A stretch of 64,000 nt of DNA from Enterobacter ludwigii (GCA_900068845.1 CEFQ01000001.1:62001-126000), one strand, 5' to 3'. Shown: positions 17,897 through 27,560, counted from the first letter of the stretch. Notes: generated from the sequence alone by a model not told the origin. A program made the numbers and translations.

Positions 17897-19216
17897 ATGA
17901 CTAACTCTGCGCGCTCGACTCGTATCCGCTGGTGGATCGCTGGCCTGATGTGGCTGGCTATCGCCATAAACTATATTGACCGCACCGTGCTCTCGGCGGC
18001 GGCACCGCATCTGATCAAAGAGCTCGACATCAATCCTGAAATGATGGGCTTTATCATGGCAGCGTTTTTCTGGTCTTACGCGCTGCTGCAGATTCCCGCA
18101 GGCTGGTTCGCCGATCGCTTCGGCCAGAAAAAAGGCCTCGGTATTGCCGTTGGCTGGTGGTCGATTGCCACCATGGCAATGGGATTAGCAACCGGCTTTA
18201 AATCGCTGCTGGCGCTGCGTTTAGCGCTGGGCGTGGGCGAAGCCGCCGCCTATCCGAGTAATGCCGGCATTACCGCGCGCTGGTTCCCCGATCGCGAGCG
18301 CGCCACGGTTTCTGGCCTGTTTGACAGCGCCTCCAAGTTCGGTGGTGCGGTGGCGATGCCGCTGATTGTCTTTATGATCGCTATGTTTGACTGGCGTCTG
18401 ACCTTCCTCGCGATTGGTGCGCTGGGTCTGTTCTGGGTGATCGCCTGGTACTTTATCTACGCCGAGAACCCGGAAGACCATAAGTCGATCAGCAAAGATG
18501 AAGTGCGTTTCATCCGCGACGGCCAGGCACAAAAGCACGGCGACAAAAACGTACGTCCGATGAAGTGGTACAAACTGCTGCGCTACCGCAACATCTGGGC
18601 GATGTGCATTGGATTCTTCACCATTAACTACACCTCTTATTTCTTTATCACCTGGCTGCCAACCTATCTGGTGAAAGATAAAGGCATGGATTTCCTCAAA
18701 ATGGGGATGGTGGCTGCGCTGCCGCTGATATGCGGCATGGTGATTGAGGTGCTGGCCGGTTGGGCATCGGATCGCATGGTGCACAACAAAGTGCTGTCGT
18801 TGACCGCCACGCGCAAACTGTTCCTCACCATCGGCTTGTTGATGGCGCTGTGCATCGGTTTTGCCCCGTTCACTGATTCGGTGTTTATGACCGTGCTGCT
18901 GCTGTGTATCGCCAAATCGGGCACTACAGTGGCGGCATCACAAGTGTGGGCGCTGCCGGGTGATGTCGCGCCGCAAAACAGCGTGTCGATTGTGGCTGGC
19001 CTGCAAAATACCGTCTCCAATATGGGCGGTGCCGTTGGCCCGATTATTACCGGTGCCATCGTTGGCGCAACCGGCCACTTTACCTGGGCGCTGGTGTTCT
19101 CGGCGGTGCTGGTGGTGATTGGTATCCTTAACTATCTGTTCCTGATGGGCAAAGTTGAACCTATCGTGGATGAGGAGCAGGTTACGCATTCTCACTCCGT
19201 TGCAAGCGGCGCGTAA
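17897..19216 (+). CDS. MFS transporter, anion:cation symporter (ACS) family, copy 1
   Basis: This 439-residue protein has 12 predicted membrane helices and the ACS-family signature near the N-terminus (NYIDRTVLSAAAPHL). Motif A-like WFADRFGQKKG lies after helix 2 and GVGEAAAYPSNAGITARWFP in helix 4. Relatives import sugar acids such as glucarate, galactarate and hexuronates with protons. ATG 17897 starts at MTNSARS with the first helix soon after; a longer in-frame extension overlaps the dehydrogenase gene and was not chosen. A uniport of C4-C6 acid sugars into the pathway is a reasonable inference. Confidence 0.86.
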   Translation: MTNSARSTRIRWWIAGLMWLAIAINYIDRTVLSAAAPHLIKELDINPEMMGFIMAAFFWSYALLQIPAGWFADRFGQKKGLGIAVGWWSIATMAMGLATGFKSLLALRLALGVGEAAAYPSNAGITARWFPDRERATVSGLFDSASKFGGAVAMPLIVFMIAMFDWRLTFLAIGALGLFWVIAWYFIYAENPEDHKSISKDEVRFIRDGQAQKHGDKNVRPMKWYKLLRYRNIWAMCIGFFTINYTSYFFITWLPTYLVKDKGMDFLKMGMVAALPLICGMVIEVLAGWASDRMVHNKVLSLTATRKLFLTIGLLMALCIGFAPFTDSVFMTVLLLCIAKSGTTVAASQVWALPGDVAPQNSVSIVAGLQNTVSNMGGAVGPIITGAIVGATGHFTWALVFSAVLVVIGILNYLFLMGKVEPIVDEEQVTHSHSVASGA

Positions 19217-19287
19217 GCGCCAAACCCGCCGCATCGTCCTGATGCGGCTTATCCCCTACTGAAAATAAAAAATAATTGGAGGCGATG

Positions 19288-20625
19288 ATGTCGCTTAATT
19301 CCAATGGATCACCTGCTGCAATTTCGGCAAGTAAAGCGAAAGGGAAATTTCGTTTCGTCATTCTTACGGTGCTGTCCGTAGGCATCGCTATCAACTATAT
19401 CGATCGCGCCGCAATGAGCGTCGCGATGCCGTTTATGAGCCAGGAGTTGAACTTCTCTCCCACCGATAGCGGTTTACTGCTCTCCGCCTTCTTTTGGAGC
19501 TACGTACTGTTTCAACTGCCCGGTGGCTGGCTGGTGGATAAACTCGGCACACGCATTACCTTTGCGGCTAGCAGCCTCGGCTGGGGATTAGCCACTGCGG
19601 CATGTGGACTTGCCAGTTCGATTGCGGCGCTGGTTGGCTTTCGCTTTGTGCTCGGTGCCGTGGAGGCACCAAGCTATCCCGCAAGTTCCTCAACCGTTAC
19701 GCGCTGGTTTCCGCGCCAGGAGCGCAGCTTCGCCGCCGCAACCTTTAATAACGGCAGCAAAATTGGCGGCACGCTGGCCATTCCGATCATCTCGTTTCTG
19801 ATTGCTCTGGTCGGCTGGCGCATGACCTTCGTTATCTCGGGCGTGGTGGCGGTGGTGTGGGCGCTGGCGTGGTATCTGTGGTATCGCGATCCGCGCGAGC
19901 ACGCCAGCGTAACGCGCGAAGAAGTTGAATTCATCGAAGCCAATCAGGATCCGCAAACCGGCGATCCAATGAGCGTGCGTCAGCTGCTCGGCCAGCGCAC
20001 GGTTCAGGCAATGATGGCGGGATTCTTCTGCATCAACTTCGTTTCGTATTTTTTCTTCACCTGGTTCCCCACCTATCTGGTGGAAACCTTTCATCTGTCG
20101 CTGATGAAGTTCGGTTTGCTCGGCATGCTGCCGGGCGTAGCCGCGATTATCGGTGGCTGGTGTGGCGGATTGCTGTCGGATGCGCTGGTGCGTCGCGGCT
20201 ATTCACTCAGCGTGGCGCGCAAGATCCCGCTGGTAGGCGGCATGCTTGGCAGCGCGACCATTGGACTGGCGGCCTTTTCGCCGACCGTGGGCCTGGCGCT
20301 GGCGGCACTGTGCTTTGCTAATTTCGCCGCCACGTTTGCTTCGGCAGCCTTATGGGCGCTGCCTTCGGACGTTGCGCCCAATCGCGCCAACGTGGCCACT
20401 ATCGGCGGCATTCAAAACATGGCGGCTAATCTTGCCGGGATCATCTCACCGATCTTAATTGGCGTGCTGATGCAGTTTACCCATTCATTTGTGATTCCCC
20501 TGGAGATTGCCGGCGTTATCGGCGTGGTTGGGGCGCTGATTTATGCGTTTTGGCTGCCGCGCGTGCAACCCATGGGCTCAGACCCTAACGCCGCACTGGA
20601 TGGCACTTTAAGGAGAGAAGTATGA
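19288..20625 (+). CDS. MFS transporter, ACS family, copy 2
   Basis: This second ACS-family carrier has 445 residues, similar in architecture but clearly different in sequence from the one before (NYIDRAAMSVAMPFM, GWLVDKLGTR, AVEAPSYPASSSTVTRWFP). Twelve helices are predicted. The ATG at 19288 is favoured because GGAGG (19278-19282) is five bases upstream; ATG 19285 is only two bases from it. Its stop overlaps the start of the cyclase-family gene (ATGA), linking this carrier to that hydrolase. The two carriers may import different substrates, for example a lactone or amide form and the free acid (inference). Confidence 0.86.
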   Translation: MSLNSNGSPAAISASKAKGKFRFVILTVLSVGIAINYIDRAAMSVAMPFMSQELNFSPTDSGLLLSAFFWSYVLFQLPGGWLVDKLGTRITFAASSLGWGLATAACGLASSIAALVGFRFVLGAVEAPSYPASSSTVTRWFPRQERSFAAATFNNGSKIGGTLAIPIISFLIALVGWRMTFVISGVVAVVWALAWYLWYRDPREHASVTREEVEFIEANQDPQTGDPMSVRQLLGQRTVQAMMAGFFCINFVSYFFFTWFPTYLVETFHLSLMKFGLLGMLPGVAAIIGGWCGGLLSDALVRRGYSLSVARKIPLVGGMLGSATIGLAAFSPTVGLALAALCFANFAATFASAALWALPSDVAPNRANVATIGGIQNMAANLAGIISPILIGVLMQFTHSFVIPLEIAGVIGVVGALIYAFWLPRVQPMGSDPNAALDGTLRREV

Positions 20626-21665
20626 ATGCGCGTTGGAAAAAGCGTCCGGCCCAATCGACGTGGGGCGATTTCGGCCCGGACGATCAGCTCGGCCGCCTGA
20701 ACCTGCTCACGGCGGCCAAAGTGCGTGAAGGTATCGCAGAGGTGAAGACGGGGGAAACCTTCTGTCTGAGTTTACCGCTCGATTTGCCCGGCGGGACGGC
20801 GATGAATCCCCGGCGTGCGCCGCCTCAGCTCAATGCCACGCGACGCGGAGAACATGCCAATATGACTTATCCCCTTTCGCGTGATAATCCGCAGCTCAGC
20901 GATGTCATTTGCGACGACAGCGTCACGCTGGCACTGCAATATTCCACGCAATGGGACAGCCTCGCGCACATGGGCCAATGGTTTGACGTCAACGATAACG
21001 GCGAGCCGGAAATGGTGTTTTACAACGGTTACAAGGCCAATGTCGATATTGTCGGCGAAACCGATTACCGCGCTGGCTGTGGCTGCGATCACGGCAGCCA
21101 TCTTGGTGCCAAAGCGCTGGGCATTGAGAATATGGCAGCGCACGGTATGCAGGGCCGTGCGGTGATGATTGATATCAAACGCCACTTCGGTAACCAACGG
21201 TTTGCGTTTGGGTATTCGCATCTGCAACAGATTCTGCAGGCCGATAATATTGAGGTGCGAACCGGCGATTTCGTCTGCTTCCGCACCGGCATGGACGAAG
21301 CCATTCTCGCCATGCAGGGTAAACCGGATATGGACTTCCTCAACACGCATTTTGCCGGATTGGACGGTAGCGATCGGGCCTTACGCAACTGGATTGCCGA
21401 GAGTGGCGTGGTGGCATTAATCGCGGATAACCCTGCGGTGGAGATTCTGCCCGCGCGGCCAATGAATGATGATTTCTATCCCTCACATCCGCTGCACGAT
21501 CTCTGCTTGTTCCGGCTGGGCGTCTATCTCGGGGAGCTGATGCTGCTGAGTCCGCTGGCCGACTGGCTGGCGCAGCATCAGCGCCATGCGTTTCTGCTCA
21601 CCGCGCCGCCGCTACGTTTGCCGGGCGCAGTGGGCTCGCCCGCTACGCCAGTGGCGACAGTGTAG
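20622..21665 (+). CDS. cyclase family protein (kynurenine formamidase-like metal hydrolase)
   Basis: This 347-residue protein resembles the long form of the cyclase family (PF04199), metal-dependent hydrolases acting on amides or lactones. Residues around YSTQWDSLAHMGQWFD and HGMQGRAVMIDIKRHFG match the family pattern of a metal-binding H/D cluster followed by G-RGVLID. The classic HxGTHxD motif appears only in a modified form (DSLAH), as in the long subgroup. AAGGAG precedes the ATG, which overlaps the transporter stop by four bases. In this operon it might open a sugar lactone; no biochemical function is established from sequence. Confidence 0.78.
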   Translation: MNARWKKRPAQSTWGDFGPDDQLGRLNLLTAAKVREGIAEVKTGETFCLSLPLDLPGGTAMNPRRAPPQLNATRRGEHANMTYPLSRDNPQLSDVICDDSVTLALQYSTQWDSLAHMGQWFDVNDNGEPEMVFYNGYKANVDIVGETDYRAGCGCDHGSHLGAKALGIENMAAHGMQGRAVMIDIKRHFGNQRFAFGYSHLQQILQADNIEVRTGDFVCFRTGMDEAILAMQGKPDMDFLNTHFAGLDGSDRALRNWIAESGVVALIADNPAVEILPARPMNDDFYPSHPLHDLCLFRLGVYLGELMLLSPLADWLAQHQRHAFLLTAPPLRLPGAVGSPATPVATV

Positions 21666-21685
21666 ATAAGTGCGCATATCGACGT

Positions 21686-21705
21686 GGTCGCCCTGAATGG
21701 CGACC
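21686..21705. repeat. short palindromic intergenic repeat, copy 2
   Basis: GGTCGCC (21686-21692), loop CTGAAT, GGCGACC (21699-21705) repeats the arms found at 5451-5470. It lies in the convergent gap between the cyclase gene and yacL. Confidence 0.65.
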
Positions 21706-21715
21706 CAACGGTTAA

Positions 21716-21735
21716 GGTGCGCGTGAAAGCGCACC
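21716..21735. terminator. hairpin ahead of the yacL 3' end
   Basis: Perfect arms GGTGCGC (21716-21722) and GCGCACC (21729-21735) enclose GTGAAA. It may terminate the catabolic operon or yacL, or be part of the neighbouring repeat. No T-tract is present on the plus strand. Confidence 0.4.
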
Positions 21736-21738
21736 GGT

Positions 21739-22101
21739 TTATTTACCGGCTAAAAACTGCCGATAAGCCGCAATCACCGCGAGGAAATCTTCCACACCGC
21801 AAAACGACAAACTCTCTTCATCGTAATAGGTCATCCCCTCTTCCATGCCATCATCTTCCAGCGCCAGCTGATTGGCACGAATCATCACCTCTTCTTCATC
21901 CAGCCATAGCGTGTATTCATGCCCGACACGCTGCCATTGATTGATGGTACCTTTCACCTGCTTAGCTGCAGCCTCAACCTCATCCAGTAACGGCAGATTG
22001 TCTTTGACCTCTTCATTGAACCAGTGCCCCACCGCTTCGTGGTCCATCGACATACGCACTTTGACCTGGCCGGTCAAATCACGTAGAAATTCATACTCCA
22101 T
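21739..22101 (-). CDS. yacL: UPF0231 family protein YacL
   Basis: This 120-residue acidic cytoplasmic protein is collinear with E. coli YacL (UPF0231), whose function is unknown. It begins [20 protein letters not shown] and has no signal peptide or membrane segment. It is transcribed away from the acnB side and follows acnB in the same direction after a strong terminator, so it probably has its own promoter in the 171-base gap. Confidence 0.92.
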   Translation of the reverse strand: MEYEFLRDLTGQVKVRMSMDHEAVGHWFNEEVKDNLPLLDEVEAAAKQVKGTINQWQRVGHEYTLWLDEEEVMIRANQLALEDDGMEEGMTYYDEESLSFCGVEDFLAVIAAYRQFLAGK

Positions 22102-22230
22102 GGGTTTGCCTCATACTGATGACGCGCCGTGCGGCGGCGTCTTAGTGCATTTTGTGCGCAGCACGCTGAATAAAGTGGGATCGCGCTCGCATTATGCCTG
22201 GAGATGCCAGCAGAAAAAAGGGCATAAAAA

Positions 22231-22252
22231 AGGGACGATTTTCATCGTCCCT
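22231..22252 (-). terminator. acnB terminator
   Basis: Perfect nine-base arms AGGGACGAT (22231-22239) and ATCGTCCCT (22244-22252) are followed on the minus strand by a run of six T. This is a textbook intrinsic terminator 20 bases after the acnB stop. Confidence 0.85.
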
Positions 22253-22272
22253 CAGTTCATCCCGATAACCGA

Positions 22273-24870
22273 TTAAACGGCAGTCTGGAAGATTACGCTA
22301 TCTGCTTTGTCAGTGTATTGTCCCAGCTGATCAAAGTTGAGGTAACGGTAAGTGTCTGCCGCGGTCTTGTCCACCTGCAACATAAACTGTTGGTACTCGT
22401 CCGGCGTTGGCAATTTACCGAGTAGCGAGGCTACCGCGGCCAGTTCAGCCGAGGCCAGGAAGACGTTAGCACCGGTACCAAGACGGTTCGGGAAGTTACG
22501 CGTGGAGGTGGAAACCACCGTCGCGCCATCCTTCACTCGCGCCTGGTTACCCATGCACAGTGAACAGCCCGGAATCTCGATACGCGCGCCGCTCTTACCA
22601 AACACGCTGTAATAGCCCTCTTCAGTCAGCTGCGCGGCATCCATTTTAGTCGGCGGCGCAACCCAAAGACGGGTTGGCAGCTGGCCTTTATGGGCATCCA
22701 GCAGTTTACCGGCTGCGCGGAAGTGACCGATGTTAGTCATGCACGAACCGATGAATACTTCATCGATTTGCTCGCCCTGCACATCAGACAACCAACGTGC
22801 ATCGTCTGGATCGTTCGGTGCACAGAGAATGGGCTCTTTGATGTCCGCCAGATCGATGTCGATCACCGCAGCGTAGTCAGCATCCGCATCGCCTTCCAGC
22901 AGTTGCGGATCGGCCAGCCATTTTTCCATGCCTTCAACGCGGCGCTCCAGCGTACGACGATCGCCGTAGCCTTCCGAGATCATCCACTTCAGCAGCACGA
23001 TGTTAGAGTTCAAATACTCGATAATCGGCTCTTTGCTCAACTTGATTGAACAACCGGCGGCAGAGCGTTCGGCTGATGCATCTGAGAGTTCAAATGCCTG
23101 CTCAACTTTCAAGTCTGGCAGACCTTCAATTTCCAGAATGCGTCCAGAGAAGATATTTTTCTTCCCTTTCTTCTCAACGGTCAGCAAGCCAGCTTTGATT
23201 GCGTACAGTGGAATCGCGTGGACCAGATCGCGCAGAGTGATGCCAGGCTGCATTTTACCTTTGAAACGCACCAGCACCGATTCCGGCATATCCAGCGGCA
23301 TCACGCCGGTCGCAGCCGCAAACGCCACCAGACCCGAACCCGCCGGGAAGGAAATACCAATTGGGAAGCGGGTGTGTGAATCACCACCGGTTCCTACGGT
23401 ATCTGGCAGCAGCATACGGTTCAGCCAGCTATGAATAATACCATCACCCGGACGCAGCGAAACGCCGCCACGGTTCATGATGAAGTCTGGCAGCGTATGG
23501 TGCGTGGTCACGTCAACCGGCTTCGGATAGGCCGCGGTGTGGCAGAAGGACTGCATCACCAGATCAGCAGAGAAGCCGAGGCACGCCAGATCTTTCAGTT
23601 CATCACGGGTCATTGGACCGGTAGTGTCCTGAGAACCGACAGACGTCATTTTGGGTTCGCAGTAAGCGCCCGGACGAACACCTGCTACGCCGCATGCACG
23701 ACCGACCATTTTCTGCGCCAGTGAGTAACCACGGGTGCTGGCGGCAACATCTTTGGCTTGCACGAACACATCGCTGTGCGGCAAACCGAGTGATTCGCGC
23801 GCTTTGGTGGTTAAGCCACGACCGATAATCAGCGGAATACGACCACCCGCACGCACTTCGTCCAGCAACACCTCGGTCTTCAGCTCGAAGGTCGCCAGCA
23901 ATTCGTCGGTTTCGTGATTGCGCACTTCGCCTTTATACGGGTAGACGTCGATGACATCGCCCATGTTCAGGCGATCAACATCAAGTTCGATTGGCAATGC
24001 GCCAGCATCTTCCATGGTGTTGAAGAAGATTGGAGCAATTTTACCGCCGAGGCATAAACCGCCGCCCTTTTTGTTCGGCACATAGGGGATATCGTCGCCC
24101 ATAAACCACAGCACCGAGTTGGTGGCGGATTTACGTGAAGAACCGGTACCGACCACATCACCGACATAAGTCAGTGGGAAGCCCTTGGTCTGCAGCGCTT
24201 CGATCTGTTTGATCGGTCCAACGTTACCGGCATCGTCGGGTTCGATACCTTCACGGGCGTTTTTCAGCATCGCCAGCGCGTGCAGTGGAATATCCGGACG
24301 TGACCATGCATCCGGCGCCGGGGAGAGGTCGTCGGTGTTGGTTTCGCCGGTCACTTTGAACACGGTGGTGGTGATTTTTTCAGCCAGTTTTGGACGCTTC
24401 AGGAACCATTCGGCATCGGCCCAGGACTGGATGATTTTTTTCGCGTGTGGGTTACCCGCTTTCGCTTTCTCTTCGACATCGTAGAAGTTATCGAACATCA
24501 GCAGCGTGTGGGACAAGGCTTCGCCAGCAATCGGTGCTAAGGCTTCATCTTCTAACGCTTCAATCAGCGCATGGATGTTATAACCGCCCTGCATGGTGCC
24601 CAGCAGCTCAACGGCTTTTTCGCGAGTAACCAGAGGAGAGTGGGCTTCGCCCTTAGTGACAGCTGCCAGGAAACCGGCTTTAACATACGCCGCTTCATCA
24701 ACACCTGGTGGGACACGGTTGACCAACAGGTCGGTCAGGAATTTTTCTTCACCCGCTGGCGGGTTTTTCAGCAGTTCAACCAGCGCGGCCATTTGGGAAG
24801 CATCTAACGGCTTAGGTACGATTCCCTGGGCAGCACGCTCGGCAACGTGCTTACGGTATTCTTCTAGCAC
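22273..24870 (-). CDS. acnB: bifunctional aconitate hydratase 2 / 2-methylisocitrate dehydratase (GTG start)
   Basis: AcnB is the main TCA-cycle aconitase, interconverting citrate and isocitrate with a 4Fe-4S cluster; it also acts on 2-methyl-cis-aconitate. The 865-residue length equals E. coli AcnB. The N-terminal HEAT-like domain precedes the swivel domain and the catalytic part, with cluster cysteines in GSCMTNIG and SLCMGNQ. The start is GTG 24870 directly before LEEYRKH, seven bases after GAGGAG; longer in-frame sequence upstream is not conserved. The upstream gap has ArcA-like TGTTAA/TGTTTA repeats near 24984-24998, consistent with anaerobic repression (inference). Confidence 0.95.
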   Translation of the reverse strand: MLEEYRKHVAERAAQGIVPKPLDASQMAALVELLKNPPAGEEKFLTDLLVNRVPPGVDEAAYVKAGFLAAVTKGEAHSPLVTREKAVELLGTMQGGYNIHALIEALEDEALAPIAGEALSHTLLMFDNFYDVEEKAKAGNPHAKKIIQSWADAEWFLKRPKLAEKITTTVFKVTGETNTDDLSPAPDAWSRPDIPLHALAMLKNAREGIEPDDAGNVGPIKQIEALQTKGFPLTYVGDVVGTGSSRKSATNSVLWFMGDDIPYVPNKKGGGLCLGGKIAPIFFNTMEDAGALPIELDVDRLNMGDVIDVYPYKGEVRNHETDELLATFELKTEVLLDEVRAGGRIPLIIGRGLTTKARESLGLPHSDVFVQAKDVAASTRGYSLAQKMVGRACGVAGVRPGAYCEPKMTSVGSQDTTGPMTRDELKDLACLGFSADLVMQSFCHTAAYPKPVDVTTHHTLPDFIMNRGGVSLRPGDGIIHSWLNRMLLPDTVGTGGDSHTRFPIGISFPAGSGLVAFAAATGVMPLDMPESVLVRFKGKMQPGITLRDLVHAIPLYAIKAGLLTVEKKGKKNIFSGRILEIEGLPDLKVEQAFELSDASAERSAAGCSIKLSKEPIIEYLNSNIVLLKWMISEGYGDRRTLERRVEGMEKWLADPQLLEGDADADYAAVIDIDLADIKEPILCAPNDPDDARWLSDVQGEQIDEVFIGSCMTNIGHFRAAGKLLDAHKGQLPTRLWVAPPTKMDAAQLTEEGYYSVFGKSGARIEIPGCSLCMGNQARVKDGATVVSTSTRNFPNRLGTGANVFLASAELAAVASLLGKLPTPDEYQQFMLQVDKTAADTYRYLNFDQLGQYTDKADSVIFQTAV

Positions 24871-25064
24871 GACGTTCTCCTCGCTCTCATTGTATAGCTT
24901 TCCGGCGCACCCCTTGATGCTGTCGAACAGTAGGGTGAGGTGCCCGGTTCCGCGTGGGGCAGCATAGCAGCATTTCGCCTGATTGTTAATCTGTTTACAA
25001 AAAAGCAACATCCGCGCGTTATTTAGCAGGTTCGTCTGCGGATTGCGCGGGATCACATAAAAAA

Positions 25065-25087
25065 AAGCAGGCGTAGAAAGCCTGCTT
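25065..25087 (-). terminator. terminator of the aldo-keto reductase gene
   Basis: Perfect arms AAGCAGGC (25065-25072) and GCCTGCTT (25080-25087) are followed on the minus strand by eight consecutive T. This is a strong intrinsic terminator. Confidence 0.85.
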
Positions 25088-25111
25088 GCTGCATAAATGA
25101 GGAGAAAACGA

Positions 25112-26107
<996 letters not shown>

Positions 26108-26205
26108 GGTTTTATCCTCTTAGCTGTTGGTGTTAATGTTATAAACCTCAGCAATCACGGCAACAATTGAGCTATTTTTGCCGATTTAGTGAGTAAAACT
26201 CAGCA

Positions 26206-27135
26206 ATGAATAATTACCGTGCGTCTATGCAGGAACTGGAAATGTTTGCTGCCATCGCGCAGCACCTGAGCTTTCGTAAAGCAGCCGAGGAGCGCAACGT
26301 CACGCCTTCCAGCCTGAGCCATGCGATGCGACATTTCGAAGCGCGCCTGGGCGTGCGTCTGCTGAACCGCACTACGCGCAAAGTTGCGCTGACCGAAGCG
26401 GGAGAACGCTTTTTACAACGTATTCAGCCTGCTCTGGCCGATCTGGCGCAAGCGGTAGACGAGCTCAATGACTGGCGCAGCGATCCACGCGGCAATTTGC
26501 GTATCAGCATGCCGCGATCGGCGGAAGCGCTGTTCTTCGATGCGCTTATTTTGCCGTTCTTACTGCGCTATCCCGAGATCACGATTGAGATCGATAGCAA
26601 CGATTCGCTGCTGGATATCGTAGAGGCTGGGTTTGATGCGGGCGTGCGCTACGGCGATGTGCTGGCGCAGGATATGGTGGCGGTGCCATTTGGCGCGCCG
26701 ATGCGAGCGCTGGCGGTGGCGAGCCCAGCCTTTATAGCTCAGCACGACATACCGCGTGAACCCGCTGAGCTGCTGCAGTTCCCCTGCATTGAGCGACGCT
26801 TCCCGAGTGGGCGACGTTATCGCTGGGAATTCTGGCAGGATGGCCGCCGACAGGAAGTGGCAGTGAAAGGTGCATTAGTGCTGGATAACAATGAACGGAT
26901 TTTACAGGCGGCGCGTGCAGGCGTGGGCATTGCTTTTTTGCATGAAGGCACGGTGAGGAAAGATTTAGAACGCGGCGATTTAATTGAAATACTCACCGAG
27001 TTTACTGCGCTAGAAGAAGGATTCTGGCTCTACTATCCAAGTCGTAAATATCTTTCAGCGCCACTGCGGAATTTTATTGACTGGCTTAAGGAAACGAACA
27101 ACCAATTAAATACATCCATTACGCGATCTATTTAA
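26206..27135 (+). CDS. LysR family transcriptional regulator
   Basis: This 309-residue LysR-type regulator has an N-terminal winged HTH (LSFRKAAEERNVTPSSLSHAM as recognition region) and a C-terminal effector-binding domain with the NDSLLDIVEAGFDAGVRYG segment of the CrgA/DsdC-like subgroup. The divergently placed aldo-keto reductase is the likely target, with the operator in the shared 98-base gap. A TCAGCAAT motif occurs twice there. No strong terminator follows; the AT-rich DNA downstream leads into the hok locus. Confidence 0.9.
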   Translation: MNNYRASMQELEMFAAIAQHLSFRKAAEERNVTPSSLSHAMRHFEARLGVRLLNRTTRKVALTEAGERFLQRIQPALADLAQAVDELNDWRSDPRGNLRISMPRSAEALFFDALILPFLLRYPEITIEIDSNDSLLDIVEAGFDAGVRYGDVLAQDMVAVPFGAPMRALAVASPAFIAQHDIPREPAELLQFPCIERRFPSGRRYRWEFWQDGRRQEVAVKGALVLDNNERILQAARAGVGIAFLHEGTVRKDLERGDLIEILTEFTALEEGFWLYYPSRKYLSAPLRNFIDWLKETNNQLNTSITRSI

Positions 27136-27222
27136 ATAATTAAATAAAAACAAAATGATTAATTTAAATAACTTTAAAATTAAGGTGAAATAAAAAAATT
27201 TTGGCGTAGACTGCCTGCGGGC

Positions 27223-27245
27223 GCTTGAGGCAACTTGCTTCAAGC
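27223..27245 (+). other. 5' leader hairpin of the hok/mok transcript
   Basis: GCTTGAGGCAA (27223-27233) pairs with TTGCTTCAAGC (27235-27245) around a single base, with one G-T pair. It precedes the mok ribosome binding site. Structured 5' ends of this kind are part of hok-family mRNAs. Confidence 0.5.
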
Positions 27246-27265
27246 TGAAAAGATTGAGGTAGGTT

Positions 27266-27448
27266 GTGGAGCGTAAAAACGTGCAGTTAACTTTCATTAA
27301 CCGCACGAGCAAGCGACATACCCTAACACCTAGACAATGTCAGGGTAGTCGCTTGCTCGTGCTAAATCAAGAGGAACGTGACTATGAAGTCAATATTCAG
27401 CAAGCTGATTATCAGCGGGCTCATTCTATTAGGATTGTGTCTGGTTAA
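27266..27448 (+). CDS. mok: Mok-like overlapping leader reading frame
   Basis: A 60-codon frame starts at GTG 27266, five bases after GAGGT (27256-27260), and ends inside hok at 27448 in a different frame. In hok/sok loci a mok frame overlaps hok, and its translation is needed for hok translation; the antisense RNA blocks mok. Here the predicted Sok RNA covers the first mok codons, and no stop separates mok from the hok start. The peptide itself has no recognisable domain. The assignment rests on position. Confidence 0.5.
   Translation: MERKNVQLTFINRTSKRHTLTPRQCQGSRLLVLNQEERDYEVNIQQADYQRAHSIRIVSG
27275..27337 (-). ncRNA. sok: candidate Sok antisense RNA
   Basis: On the minus strand, arms at 27297-27307 and 27280-27290 (cores GTTAA/TTAAC and CGTGC/GCACG, one mismatch) form a hairpin followed by TTTTT (27275-27279), a complete terminator. 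The GGTTAATGAAA...TTAACT core matches the plasmid R1 Sok RNA as remembered. A TTGATT box (27365-27370) and TACCCT box, 17 bases apart, would start a transcript near 27337, giving about 60 nt, the usual Sok size. It is antisense to the mok start region. Confidence 0.65.
27303..27362 (+). repeat. long inverted repeat in the hok leader
   Basis: A perfect 15-base arm pair (27303-27317 and 27348-27362, beginning GCACGAGCAAGC) is continued by TACCCT/AGGGTA. It overlaps the predicted Sok RNA and the space before the hok RBS. It probably shapes the mRNA stem that controls Sok access and hok translation. Confidence 0.65.
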
Positions 27449-27530
27449 TCGCAGTTCACTCTGTGAATTACGATTACGGATATTCACTGCTGAATTATCG
27501 GCTGTTATGGCTTACGAAGCACAACAGTAA
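27384..27530 (+). CDS. hok: Hok/Gef family type I toxin
   Basis: This 48-residue frame begins ATG 27384, nine bases after GAGG (27371-27374), and ends TAA 27530. It encodes one hydrophobic segment (about residues 8-21, LIISGLILLGLCLV), then SSLCELRLRIFTAELSAVMA with the Hok hallmarks: the LCE motif, basic residues, a T-E pair and a terminal AYE. Hok proteins insert into the inner membrane and collapse the membrane potential when antisense control is lost. Cysteines C19 and C27 are present. In-frame sequence upstream is closed by TAA at 27363, so control must go through the out-of-frame mok. No database comparison was run, but the motif order is characteristic. Confidence 0.85.
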   Translation: MKSIFSKLIISGLILLGLCLVNRSSLCELRLRIFTAELSAVMAYEAQQ

Positions 27531-27538
27531 AACTTCAC

Positions 27539-27560
27539 TAGCGGGAGTTCGCTCCCGCTA
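27539..27560 (+). terminator. 3' hairpin of the hok transcript
   Basis: Perfect nine-base arms TAGCGGGAG (27539-27547) and CTCCCGCTA (27552-27560) enclose a TTCG tetraloop, an unusually stable structure, nine bases past the hok stop. No T-tract follows, so it may stabilise or fold the mRNA rather than terminate it. Confidence 0.55.

Noticed and set aside
27303..27362. Long inverted repeat as an IS end or attC-like site
   Set aside because: It lies within the hok leader and overlaps the predicted Sok RNA; no transposase or integron context exists.
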